Positions 1 through 7,997 of a stretch of 31,983 bases of DNA are shown here, piece by piece (the stretch's first letter is position 1; every line of letters starts with the position of its first letter). The stretch covers positions 1-31,983 of the forward strand of contig JBALVO010000037.1 of the NCBI GenBank assembly GCA_036961445.1. Reading direction: 5' to 3'. The notes beneath the pieces are model-generated. The model saw nothing but the letters and a program-made list of their open reading frames with translations, was not told where the DNA came from and made no database searches. A program made the translations under genes and the position numbers. This DNA comes from JBALVO01 sp036961445 (GTDB lineage: Bacteria; Pseudomonadota; Gammaproteobacteria; Pseudomonadales; Halieaceae).

Positions 1-555
1 TTCAGCCCCGAGCCAGTTGCCCGGGAAATTATAGAGCAGTGCCTGCTGGCTGCCGGCAGCTCACCATCGGGGGCCAACCGGCAGCCATGGCATTTTTGTG
101 TTGTTAGCGACCCCGCAATCAAGCAGCAGATACGCGCCGGGGCCGAGGAAGAAGAGCGGGAGTTTTATCAGCGCCGCGCTCCCGATGACTGGCTGCAGGC
201 GTTGGCGCCCCTGGGTACCGACGACAACAAGCCCTTTCTGGAGATTGCTCCTTACCTCATTGTCATTTTCGCTGAAAAATACGCTCGCGACCCGGATGGT
301 AACAAAATAAAAAATTACTATGTGCCAGAATCAGTCGGCATTGCGACTGGCGTGCTGATTAACGCCCTGCACCACGTCGGGCTGGCAACGCTTACTCACA
401 CTCCCAGCCCGATGAAATTCCTCAATCGCATACTGCACCGACCGCAGCAAGAAAAACCCAGTATGATTCTCGTGGTGGGCTACCCAGCCAACGGAGCCCG
501 TGTGCCCGACATTAAGCGCAAAGACCTGAACGAGATAGCGAGCTTTCTGGAGTAG
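1..555 (+). CDS. Iodotyrosine deiodinase-like nitroreductase-fold flavoprotein (5' end outside window)
   Basis: The frame is open from base 1 to the TAG at 553-555 (184 codons); the true start lies to the left. The protein belongs to the FMN-dependent nitroreductase superfamily and resembles the iodotyrosine deiodinase (IYD) branch more than ordinary nitroreductases. Residues 22-31 (PSGANRQPWH) form the FMN-binding segment. Residues 49-56 (EEEEREFY) and Lys77 match the IYD active-site lid, in which Glu, Tyr and Lys hold the amino acid part of halotyrosine. Here they are Glu52, Tyr56 and Lys77, with the same 21-residue Tyr-to-Lys spacing I recall for human IYD. The C-terminus (VGYPANGARVPDIKRK) also fits IYD. 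In bacteria the natural substrate is unsettled, so reductive dehalogenation of halotyrosines is an inference. An ordinary nitroreductase is the alternative. No downstream partner gene is visible. Confidence 0.82.
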   Translation, partial: FSPEPVAREIIEQCLLAAGSSPSGANRQPWHFCVVSDPAIKQQIRAGAEEEEREFYQRRAPDDWLQALAPLGTDDNKPFLEIAPYLIVIFAEKYARDPDGNKIKNYYVPESVGIATGVLINALHHVGLATLTHTPSPMKFLNRILHRPQQEKPSMILVVGYPANGARVPDIKRKDLNEIASFLE

Positions 556-566
556 CAACCAGGGGC

Positions 567-592
567 AAAAAAAACCGGCCCATGGGGCCGGT
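567..592 (-). terminator. Rho-independent terminator, minus strand
   Basis: Perfect 8-bp stem ACCGGCCC (574-581) with GGGCCGGT (585-592) around an ATG loop. On the minus strand it is followed at once by eight T (574-567). On the plus strand no T-tract follows, so it is not a good terminator for the deiodinase-like gene ending at 555. No protein gene on the minus strand lies just upstream, so it probably ends a non-coding transcript. Confidence 0.7.
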
Positions 593-765
593 ATGCAGAG
601 ATGGAGCTTCTCTTAAAGGGGATATGAGACCTGAATGGAATTCAGAATAGTAATAACAACGTTTGGGTCTTACGCTGCCCACTCCTGAGCCTTAACTACG
701 CGACCGCAAAGCAGCAACACTGTCACTGTTTAATGAGACTGTGCCGCAGTACAAAGGTTCCCGAT
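567..765 (-). ncRNA. Possible small RNA ending in a Rho-independent terminator
   Basis: Read on the minus strand, this stretch has several stems and then a classic terminator. A hairpin pairs 747-737 with 724-714, about ten pairs around one A-A mismatch. Two of its pairs are G-U on this strand and would be A-C mismatches on the other, which favours a minus-strand RNA. A stem at 645-631 (CTGAAT/ATTCAG) shows TCC in a three-base loop. A stem at 613-597 (AGAGA/TCTCT) shows CTCC in its loop. The end is a GC-rich stem followed by eight T. C-rich loops of this kind can pair with Shine-Dalgarno sequences, but that role is inferred. No convincing promoter was found and the 5' end near 765 is a guess. 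The length of about 200 nt invites comparison with 6S RNA, but I cannot recognise its fold. Confidence 0.35.
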
Positions 766-931
766 ACGACGAAAAAAATAACTAAATGCACAATAACGCC
801 GTGATCTCGCCGCAGCGATGGACAAGAACAAAGGCCAGTACTAATCTTGTGTCATCGCCTGCCCACGGGCCCGGTGCATCATCCGGCTAGAATTCAACTC
901 CAACAGGCCGCTACAAGGACAAGGAACAATC

Positions 932-1912
932 ATGAGTAATGTATTTGACGACAACTCCGCTACCATTGGCGGCACTCCCCTGGTAAAAATTAACCACATC
1001 AGCGACGCTAATATTTACGTCAAACTGGAAAATCGCAATCCTGCCATGTCAGTCAAGTGCCGTATCGGCACCAGTATGGTGCTGACTGCAGAAGCCGACG
1101 GCAGTCTCAAGCCGGGCATGACCATCGTCGAACCCACCAGCGGCAATACCGGGATTGCACTGGCCTTTGTGGCGGCGGCCAGGGGTTATGGCTGTACCCT
1201 GATCATGCCAAATACCATGAGCCTGGAGCGACGCATGCTGATGAAGGCACTGGGGGCTGACATTGTTCTCACCGATGGCGCCCAGGGCATCCCCGCCGCC
1301 ATCCAGAAAGCGGAGGACATCATCGCTTCAGATCCCGACAAGTACTGGGGCCCTCACCAGTTCGAAAACCCCGCTAATCCGGCGATCCACGAGCAAACGA
1401 CGGGTCCTGAAATCTGGGACGACACAGATGGCCAGGTGGACATCCTGATTTCCGGTGTAGGCACCGGCGGCACCCTGACCGGTATTTCCAGGTACCTCAA
1501 GCAGACCAGGGGCAAGGCCATACACACCGTGGCAGTGGAACCCGACACCACCACCATGATCACTGCCGCCATGGCGGGCCAGGAACCCACCCACGGCCCA
1601 CACAAGATACAGGGTATCGGCGCAGGCTTTGTGCCCGGCAACCTGGATCTGTCCATGGTAGACCAGGTAGAACAGGTATCCAGTGAAGAAGCCATGGCCT
1701 GGGCCCACAAACTGATGCAGCAGGAGGGAATTTTGGCCGGGGTATCCTGCGGCGCCGCCATGGCTGTCGCCCACCGCGTAGCACAGCAGGAAGCACACCG
1801 TGGCAAAATGATTGTCGCTATACTGCCTGATTCGGGTGAGCGTTACTTGAGCTCACCACTGTTCGCAGATAGCTTTAGCGACAACGAAATGGTGCAGACC
1901 ACCGTGAGTTAG
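932..1912 (+). CDS. cysK: Cysteine synthase A (O-acetylserine sulfhydrylase)
   Basis: The enzyme makes L-cysteine from O-acetylserine and sulfide, the last step of sulfate assimilation, in the cytoplasm with PLP. The 326-residue protein aligns over its full length with E. coli CysK. Lys42 (SVKCRIG) is the PLP Schiff-base lysine. TSGNTG (69-74) is the substrate loop. GVGTGGT (175-181) holds the PLP phosphate. Ser272 (GVSCGAA) faces the pyridine nitrogen. The N-terminus (FDDNSATIGGTPLVK) and the GERYLS motif near the end are CysK-like rather than CysM-like. An AAGGA Shine-Dalgarno 6 bases before the ATG supports the start. The gene stands alone: no cysE or sulfate-reduction gene is adjacent, and it converges on the GNAT gene with a 25-bp gap and no clear terminator. 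Confidence 0.95.
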   Translation: MSNVFDDNSATIGGTPLVKINHISDANIYVKLENRNPAMSVKCRIGTSMVLTAEADGSLKPGMTIVEPTSGNTGIALAFVAAARGYGCTLIMPNTMSLERRMLMKALGADIVLTDGAQGIPAAIQKAEDIIASDPDKYWGPHQFENPANPAIHEQTTGPEIWDDTDGQVDILISGVGTGGTLTGISRYLKQTRGKAIHTVAVEPDTTTMITAAMAGQEPTHGPHKIQGIGAGFVPGNLDLSMVDQVEQVSSEEAMAWAHKLMQQEGILAGVSCGAAMAVAHRVAQQEAHRGKMIVAILPDSGERYLSSPLFADSFSDNEMVQTTVS

Positions 1913-1937
1913 AGCCTGGGCGCCTGGCACAGGAGGT

Positions 1938-2528
1938 TTAAGAGCGATTTTCAAGCAACAGGAGTCGCTCCTTAACCGCTGGCCAATCCTTGTCGATCAC
2001 GCTGAAATAAACCGAGTCACGCACGTAATCTCCCTGCACTATCATATGATTACGTAATACACCCTCGCGTGTGGCGCCCATACGCTCCAGCGCCTGCTGT
2101 GAGCGCTGGTTACGCAAATCTGCCTTAAACTCAACCCGGACACAGTTGAGCCGCTCGAAGGCATGTGCAAGGAGCAGCATTTTCACTTTGGTATTAACAC
2201 CGGTGCGCTGCCATTCCTGCCCCAGCCAGGTCCAGCCGATCTCCAAAGAGCGGTGCTCGGGCCTAATATTAAGATAACGGGTACTTCCCACGACCTTACC
2301 CTTAGCGGATTCAACGATGGCAAAGGCCAACTGCGCAGGCGCATCATGCAGCGCTTCATCGATCCATTGCCTGGTATCGGCCAGGTCTATGAAGCAGGAT
2401 CTGGGCATATGCACCCAATCCGTTGCTGCACGCCCACGGTTGTATAGGCCCTGGGCGTGATCTTGCGATAACGGTTCCAGGCGCACTCCATCACCGGTCA
2501 AAAACACTGGTTTCACCATTATTGTCAT
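1938..2528 (-). CDS. GNAT-family N-acetyltransferase, RimJ/RimL type
   Basis: This is a 196-residue single-domain protein of the Acetyltransf_3 type, which moves an acetyl group from acetyl-CoA to an amine, often a protein N-terminus or a small molecule. The family pattern runs from LEPLSQDHA near residue 18, through WLGQEWQRTGVNTKVK near 101-116 (acetyl-CoA binding region), to NQRSQQALERMGATREGVLR, the usual last helix and strand. The substrate cannot be told from sequence. It lies 32 bp downstream of the quinone oxidoreductase gene on the same strand, so they are probably co-transcribed. The start is uncertain: ATG at 2528 or at 2519 are both possible and neither has a strong Shine-Dalgarno. 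Confidence 0.85.
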   Translation of the reverse strand: MTIMVKPVFLTGDGVRLEPLSQDHAQGLYNRGRAATDWVHMPRSCFIDLADTRQWIDEALHDAPAQLAFAIVESAKGKVVGSTRYLNIRPEHRSLEIGWTWLGQEWQRTGVNTKVKMLLLAHAFERLNCVRVEFKADLRNQRSQQALERMGATREGVLRNHMIVQGDYVRDSVYFSVIDKDWPAVKERLLLLENRS

Positions 2529-2560
2529 TGCTTGGGACTCGCCATTATCAACACAGATAT

Positions 2561-3532
2561 TCAGGGCAGAATGACCGTTGAGCCGGTGGTTTTTCTACCT
2601 TCGATATCGCGATGCGCTTGTTGTATATCGGCCAGGGAGTAACGTTGATTGATCTCCACCTGTATCGCGCCGCTAAGTACGCGGGAAAACAGGTCCTGTG
2701 TGGACTGTCGCAACTCATCTGTAGTCGCCGAATATGTCAATAAAGTCGGTCGGGTTATGAACAACGAACCCTTGCTGGACAGCGTTTGCAGATCCAGTGG
2801 ATCCGGCGCACCGGAAGCATTACCGAAGCTTACCATTAGCCCTCTGGGGCGAAGGCAATCAAGTGACATCTCGAAGGTATCTTTGCCAACACCGTCGAAC
2901 ACCACTGGCAGTTTCTCTCCGCCGGTAATTTCCAGCACGCGCTGCACCACGTCCTCAGTGCGATAATTGATGACATGGGTAAAGCCGTGAGCCAGGGCCA
3001 ACTCGGCTTTCTCTGGCGACCCCACGGTACCTATAACGCTGGCACCAATACTGTTGGCCCACTGCCCGAAGATCAGGCCTACCCCCCCCGCCGCAGCATG
3101 AAACAAACAGGTTTCGCCGGACTGCAATGCATAGGTGCGTTGCAGCAGGTATTCCGCCGTTTGACCCTTTAACATCACTGCCGCGGCTTGCTCAAAATCA
3201 ATGCCCTGGGGAATTTTCACCAGGCGACTGGCTGGCAGATTCAAAGCCTCGGCATAGGCACCAAACCCGGCGGAGCAGTAAGCCACCCGATCGCCGACAG
3301 CCAGGTCCGCACCTTCGCCAACAGCCTGCACAACACCCGCACCCTCCATACCGATGCCTATAGGCAGGGGCAACGGGTACAAGCCACTGCGATGATAGGT
3401 ATCGATGTAATTAAGGCCTATCGCACGATTGGCAACGGTAACCATGCCGGGGCCCGGTTGTTCGAGTGCAACGTCCTCCAATACCATCACCTCGGGACCG
3501 CCCGTTTCGTATATTCTTATCGCCTGCACCAT
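2561..3532 (-). CDS. qor: NADPH:quinone oxidoreductase, zinc-free MDR family
   Basis: A 323-residue medium-chain reductase close to E. coli QorA, which reduces quinones with NADPH in the cytoplasm. Family marks are NYIDTYHRSG (41-50), the nucleotide-binding loop HAAAGGVG (145-152) and the QorA-like ending TTGSTVILP. The catalytic zinc ligands of alcohol dehydrogenases are absent, as expected for this group. GGGAG at 3545-3541, 8 bases before the ATG, supports the start. The real substrate could be a quinone or another enone. It is followed by the GNAT gene at a 32-bp gap. A strong stem-loop lies just upstream in the leader. Confidence 0.9.
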   Translation of the reverse strand: MVQAIRIYETGGPEVMVLEDVALEQPGPGMVTVANRAIGLNYIDTYHRSGLYPLPLPIGIGMEGAGVVQAVGEGADLAVGDRVAYCSAGFGAYAEALNLPASRLVKIPQGIDFEQAAAVMLKGQTAEYLLQRTYALQSGETCLFHAAAGGVGLIFGQWANSIGASVIGTVGSPEKAELALAHGFTHVINYRTEDVVQRVLEITGGEKLPVVFDGVGKDTFEMSLDCLRPRGLMVSFGNASGAPDPLDLQTLSSKGSLFITRPTLLTYSATTDELRQSTQDLFSRVLSGAIQVEINQRYSLADIQQAHRDIEGRKTTGSTVILP

Positions 3533-3549
3533 CTGTCACTCTCCCTGGC

Positions 3550-3596
3550 GGGCCAGCTGCGGCTGGCCCTGATTATCGCAGGGGGCTGTTTGCCCC
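3550..3596. repeat. Two stem-loops in the qor leader
   Basis: The first is a perfect 8-bp stem, GGGCCAGC (3550-3557) with GCTGGCCC (3562-3569), loop TGCG. The second is GGGGC (3582-3586) with GCCCC (3592-3596), loop of five. Both lie between the stop of the upstream phosphoesterase gene and the qor Shine-Dalgarno. Neither is followed by a T-tract on either strand, so they are not typical terminators. They could separate the two transcripts or protect an mRNA end. Confidence 0.5.
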
Positions 3597-3624
3597 AGCT
3601 GCGCCGCATTACCCCACACTACCA

Positions 3625-5520
3625 TTATTTGGAGGTGCTCACGGCTTCCCTCAGGATAAGGTCACGGCGGGCCAAAATCGCCTTAATCTGTCTCGGGTGC
3701 AGGTACGGAGACAGTTCACTGCTAAGGCCGGCGTTGTCCAGGGACTCCAGACGCAAGCGCAGTAGATCGGATACCTGAAGTGGTACCTTCCTATACTGCT
3801 TGGGTCGTTTTTCTGTCGAGCGAAATGCCAGGCTGTGGTCAATAAATTGCATCATAAACGTATCCTTGGTCCACAGGATATTGGTCAGGTTACGATCATC
3901 GTTGTGGATGAGGACATCAAATATAAAACGCAGGCGGTACTGTTCGGACTGCTTGCAATAACCACCAAACGGTATTTCCTGCTCCAACCGATCTCTTTCA
4001 TTAATGGCGTTGCCCACCCAATCAGACAGCGCGCCCTCATCGCCTTCCACCTCAGCTATTACCGCAGTGGGCACCATTTGCCAGTCCAGCATGCGATCCA
4101 GTTTATAGGCCGCAACGTCGTAAACGTAGCGATCGCTTTCGTTGTGCTTCCTGGCGATGTATTTGCTTTTGCTTTGCAGTCGCGGGTTGGTATCTTCATA
4201 CTTGAAGGCAGCATCATTGCTAATGCCATCACGCTCCTGAGTAATACGCTTGGGCTTGGTTACACCAGTACCAATGTTCTCAATATTGACCACCGGCGCG
4301 GTGCGCATGAAGTCTTCCAGTTCAGCATCACTCATGTGTGACAACCGCTGTGCCAAACTGCGCGACTCGGCTATCGGCTGTGCCTGCCCGGCGCTACCCA
4401 GGTAATGCACGTAGGCAGTATCGCCCTGGGATATCAATGCTGAGGCGCGGCCTTTGTAAACACTCTTGAGCATGCCAGTATCGAGGCGAATGGCCAGGCC
4501 ATCCATACGCACCTGGACATTGCCCTTGGTTGGCGTATGGCCCATTACCAATTGCTTGGCACCGACTGCCTTGAGGAAGCGCTCTGTGTTGAAGGATTCG
4601 GCGTAGGGGTGACACATGGCCGTACCGCGGTACCAGTTGGGACTGTCATCACTAAAAACAAAGGCTTCCTGGGCTGCAAACACCTGCTGCACTGCACCGA
4701 ACCACGGGGCCTGGGTTTTGGGGTTGGCGGCTACAAACTCCTCCACCCGCGCATTGAGAAACCCCAGGCGATCATGATAGTCCACGTATAAAGGCATCAC
4801 ACCGGCTGCTCGCAGCGCATCCATACTATCGAGAAAGTCTTTAAACTCTGCACGCAGCTTGTTATTCAGCGCATCCAACGAGTCCTCACTCGCCGCGCTG
4901 GCAATGCCGCCGTGCATATAGACCTTGTCATTCACCTTGAGCACGAAGGGTTGCTCCACCAACCAGCGCCCCAGGTCACCCTGCTGGGAAAACGCCTGAC
5001 GCAAGGCTACAAACCCAGCCGGATACTGGTCATCGAACGTCTGGCGCACAATGGCCTCTTCTCCGCCGGTGTTAAAGCTGCGGTATTGCGCATACAAGGC
5101 ATCCCGTTGCGCCTGTGTTTCATCGCCTGCAAACGCGGCAAATTCCGCCGCCGAGACGTAGCGCAGGTCCCCGGTCATTACCATGACCTCGTGATTACCC
5201 AATACCAGATGCACTGCGCCACCAGCCTGCTCCGCCTGGCCATCCATCTTCATCAACAATTCAACCACCTTGCGTGAGCCCGGGCCGCGATCGATAAGGT
5301 CGCCCAGTGAAACCAGGTGTGTATCGCCGCCACTCCAATTCAGCTGCGCGTCGACCACACCGACTTCCTGCAATAAGGCCGTCCAATCGTCGTAAGCGCC
5401 GTGCACATCACCAAAAGCCACCACCCTGGCAGAGGTCTTGACGTCATAGTCTGCGGCGGCAGCGCTGAGAGTCAGGCAAAGAGTGATTACTGATACGCAG
5501 AATCGGGTCATCGTATGCAT
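3625..5520 (-). CDS. Exported calcineurin-like phosphoesterase fused to a PI3/4-kinase-like domain
   Basis: This 631-residue protein has two parts. Residues 1-23 look like a Sec signal peptide ending in SAAAA, so the product is probably periplasmic. Residues 31 to about 375 are a metallophosphoesterase with all metal motifs: GDVHG (37-41), GDLIDRG (73-79), GNHE (108-111), HGG (203-205) and GHTP (327-330), closest to Ser/Thr protein phosphatase-type enzymes. From about 410 the protein resembles bacterial PI3/4-kinase-like or HipA-like domains: AAFKYED with Lys440 as possible ATP lysine, YDVAAYKLDRML (467-478), HNDDRNLTN (539-547) as catalytic loop and IDHSLAF (560-566) as the DFG-like metal site. 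This second assignment rests on motif shape alone. GGAAGA about 8 bases before the ATG supports the start. The gene lies 90 bp after the symporter fusion on the same strand. Substrate unknown. Confidence 0.75.
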   Translation of the reverse strand: MHTMTRFCVSVITLCLTLSAAAADYDVKTSARVVAFGDVHGAYDDWTALLQEVGVVDAQLNWSGGDTHLVSLGDLIDRGPGSRKVVELLMKMDGQAEQAGGAVHLVLGNHEVMVMTGDLRYVSAAEFAAFAGDETQAQRDALYAQYRSFNTGGEEAIVRQTFDDQYPAGFVALRQAFSQQGDLGRWLVEQPFVLKVNDKVYMHGGIASAASEDSLDALNNKLRAEFKDFLDSMDALRAAGVMPLYVDYHDRLGFLNARVEEFVAANPKTQAPWFGAVQQVFAAQEAFVFSDDSPNWYRGTAMCHPYAESFNTERFLKAVGAKQLVMGHTPTKGNVQVRMDGLAIRLDTGMLKSVYKGRASALISQGDTAYVHYLGSAGQAQPIAESRSLAQRLSHMSDAELEDFMRTAPVVNIENIGTGVTKPKRITQERDGISNDAAFKYEDTNPRLQSKSKYIARKHNESDRYVYDVAAYKLDRMLDWQMVPTAVIAEVEGDEGALSDWVGNAINERDRLEQEIPFGGYCKQSEQYRLRFIFDVLIHNDDRNLTNILWTKDTFMMQFIDHSLAFRSTEKRPKQYRKVPLQVSDLLRLRLESLDNAGLSSELSPYLHPRQIKAILARRDLILREAVSTSK

Positions 5521-5610
5521 GCTGTTTCTTCCGGTAATATCGTTAGTTAACTCGTTACAATATAGCGGTTAATCCCCGCTTTTCCATTATGCCAGCTGTT
5601 ATGGGTAATC

Positions 5611-7761
5611 CTATTCAACCCAGCCCAACACGTTGCGGATAATTGACCAGCGTGGCTCGCGCGGGCGGGTGGCGCCTCCGAGCATCCAGTACTCATAGAG
5701 TGAATCGATAGTGCCATCTTTACGCTTCAGATCTATCCAGTTGCTGACGAACTCCATCATTTCCACATCGCCTTTGGGCACGGCATAAGCCGCTGGCAGG
5801 CGCACCGAGCCCCCGGCAACCCGGGCCACGGTATATTGCGGATAGCGGTAGCTATAAGCCGCCCCCTCTTCAGCGGAAAGCATCAGGGCATCTGCACCCT
5901 GAGCCGCGCCGGAAAAGAAATCTTCGGCCGCCTCCAGATAAACAATGCGGGCGTCGGGCAATAACCTGCGTATCCGTGGTTCAAAATACTGCGTGCTGAT
6001 CATGGCAATGGTCAGGTCCTTGCGCTCGCGCAGCAGTGCAAAATCACTGAACTGCTCCCGTTCGTGATCCCGCACTACAAATGACAATGTCAGGTCCAGA
6101 TAGGAGCGGGAAAACGAGGCGTAGGCATAGCGATCCGGGAGACTGGCTATGCATGACATGGCCATGTCAATTTGCCCGGATGCCAACATGCGCCCCAGAC
6201 CATCAAATTCGAATGGCACGAACTCCAACTTCACACCGATGTCTTCCGCCAGAATATGTGCCATTTCAACATCAAAGCCCACTAACTCGCCCTGGCTGGT
6301 GAGAAAACTGCATGGCAGGTTGTTGGGGCGATAGCCGACCTGCAGCACGCCCTGGTCCAGCACGTGATCCACCCGTGTACCGGCCAATTGGGTGACACTG
6401 GCCTCTGGCAGGTCCAACGCTACCCGCGCCGGTACTCGTTTGTCCATTAACTGGATATCCGTAAGTACATCTTCGCGCGCCGGAGGATCGGGCACAAAAA
6501 CCAAAAAGTAGGTCCGCAGAGCCAGTACCAGCACGACCAGGCACACCGTACTAATTGACAAATAGCGCAGGATCGCAGCGCCGCGCAACTGCAGCTTTCC
6601 GCACAGGGCCAGGGTACCAATGACACTAAGTACGATAATATGCAGCGCAGCCAGCATGGCACCAAATCGCCCGACCACAATTCCGGTCACCAGAAATAAC
6701 TGGAACATATCGGCAGGGATTTGCAACGAATCAAGCAAATACGGCACAGCAATATTGATGCTGCCAAACAAGCTAAACAGACCGTTAAACGCCAGGGAGA
6801 ATTGCTGCCCGACACTTAGGTCTGTGTCGGTAAACCAGGCAGCAAACAGCACAAACAGTAGCACCAGCAACTTACCCAGGGAGGGAAAGTTGAACGAAAC
6901 CGGTACGATAATATCCACTGCCGATTCTGCCTCCTCACTGTGGAGGTGGTGCTTGCGCAGCAATTCTTTACAGTTCTCCGCAATTAGTGGCAGCACGACA
7001 AACTGATTGCCAGTGGCAAAGGCGGTTACCAGAGCGTCCTGGAAGGTACGCAACACCTCGCGATAAGAGATACCGCTAACGGCGGCGATCAGCCCGGGAA
7101 ATATCCAGAACGTAATCAGTAGCGCCAGGGCAATATAAGTGACCAGGTAAACCTGCACTCTGCCTACTTCCTCAATAGTCATGGTGCCTGCTGCTGCCGC
7201 CGCAATGGCGAAGATGCCATAAGGGGTGAGTTTTACAATGGCGGTATTAATATTGCTCATGGCACTGGCCAGGCCATCAAAGATCGGCAGTACACCACTC
7301 TTGTCCTTGACTGAAATAAGCGCAACGCCCACCAGGATGCTGAAGAATACGACGGCCGGCACCAGGTTATTGGACAGGGAGTAAAATATATTCGCCGGCA
7401 GGTAAAGGTCGAACATATTCGGGGTGCTATGCGTTGCCGGCACAGAGCTACCAAAAAAGGAGGCCACCTCAAGCTCGGGGAACGCCAGGGCAGCGATGAA
7501 TATCAACGCCAGTGCTATGGCCCAAATAACCAACAGAACAATGGAACCACGCACTGCAAGACGTCGCGCCTGTTGCATCTGCATACGGCCAAAACCGGCA
7601 ATCAGTGAAACAATTATGTACGGTAGTACGGTGATTTGTAGCAGTTTAATGAAGACATCACCGACCAATTTGAGATCAGCCACCAACTCACCAAAAAAGA
7701 TACCGGTGCACACACCAGCGCCAAGGCCAATAAATATTCTTGCTGAAAGTCCCATCTGCAT
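5611..7761 (-). CDS. Dicarboxylate/amino-acid symporter (SDF family) fused to a periplasmic solute-binding domain
   Basis: The first 400 or so residues are a GltP/DctA-type cation symporter: MQMGLSARIFIGLGAG at the start, several hydrophobic segments and the TPYGIFAIAAAAAGT signature. After it comes an extra hydrophobic segment (about 397-423) and then, from about 470 to 693, a type 3 extracellular solute-binding domain (VLQVGYRPNN, GFDVEMAHILAEDIG, DMAMSCIASLPDR) like those of polar amino acid ABC systems. The extra segment would place this domain in the periplasm. Usual substrate and sodium motifs of the symporter are changed: the NMDGT region reads VSFNFPSLGK (288-297) and the serine-rich HP1 loop reads FATGNQFVV. 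I chose the ATG at 7761 because the family begins there; the frame is open back to 7842, but that extension is not family-like. No Shine-Dalgarno is clear. Substrate unknown. Confidence 0.83.
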   Translation of the reverse strand: MQMGLSARIFIGLGAGVCTGIFFGELVADLKLVGDVFIKLLQITVLPYIIVSLIAGFGRMQMQQARRLAVRGSIVLLVIWAIALALIFIAALAFPELEVASFFGSSVPATHSTPNMFDLYLPANIFYSLSNNLVPAVVFFSILVGVALISVKDKSGVLPIFDGLASAMSNINTAIVKLTPYGIFAIAAAAAGTMTIEEVGRVQVYLVTYIALALLITFWIFPGLIAAVSGISYREVLRTFQDALVTAFATGNQFVVLPLIAENCKELLRKHHLHSEEAESAVDIIVPVSFNFPSLGKLLVLLFVLFAAWFTDTDLSVGQQFSLAFNGLFSLFGSINIAVPYLLDSLQIPADMFQLFLVTGIVVGRFGAMLAALHIIVLSVIGTLALCGKLQLRGAAILRYLSISTVCLVVLVLALRTYFLVFVPDPPAREDVLTDIQLMDKRVPARVALDLPEASVTQLAGTRVDHVLDQGVLQVGYRPNNLPCSFLTSQGELVGFDVEMAHILAEDIGVKLEFVPFEFDGLGRMLASGQIDMAMSCIASLPDRYAYASFSRSYLDLTLSFVVRDHEREQFSDFALLRERKDLTIAMISTQYFEPRIRRLLPDARIVYLEAAEDFFSGAAQGADALMLSAEEGAAYSYRYPQYTVARVAGGSVRLPAAYAVPKGDVEMMEFVSNWIDLKRKDGTIDSLYEYWMLGGATRPREPRWSIIRNVLGWVE

Positions 7762-7997
7762 AATTATTATGTGTGCCTGTGGTTTATAGGGCTTATCATA
7801 CACTGCAACCGTCCTGCTACTGATAACCCACCGAACGTCCAATTCGTAGCATCACTTGCGAATACTACCTGCGTATCCAGTGCTGGCCTCAGAATTGCGC
7901 AAAATCTATCTTTATTTAACGCACCGACATTATCACTGAGTTCAGTTAGTATTGAACGCGCAAAATTCACCAAAACTGACAACCGGAGTCTACACAC

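Larger units (their letters stand above)
556..931. other. 376-bp gap between the deiodinase-like gene and cysK
   Basis: No convincing open frame is seen on either strand. The left half (567-765) contains the hairpins described under the possible small RNA. The right half should contain the cysK promoter: a good -10 (TAGAAT, 888-893) is visible, but I see no matching -35. A cysK Shine-Dalgarno (AAGGA, 921-925) lies 6 bases before the ATG. No riboswitch or tRNA was recognised. Confidence 0.6.

Noticed and set aside
567..765. 6S RNA
   Set aside because: The length is similar, but the closing stem and central bubble of 6S RNA could not be traced; left as an unassigned small RNA.
1328..1798. Long open frame antisense to cysK
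   Set aside because: Full-length, well-conserved cysK explains the stretch; the antisense product has no recognisable domain.
3188..3778. 196-codon plus-strand open frame across the qor start
   Set aside because: It is antisense to qor and the phosphoesterase, has no domain and crosses the intergenic stem-loops.
5564..5584. Hairpin AGCGG/CCGCT followed by TTTT on the plus strand
   Set aside because: The stem is only five pairs, and no plus-strand gene precedes it; on the minus strand no T-tract follows, so it is not a credible terminator for the symporter fusion.
7762..7842. 27-residue N-terminal extension of the symporter fusion
   Set aside because: The family begins at MQMGLSARIF, and the extension is hydrophilic with no family resemblance.
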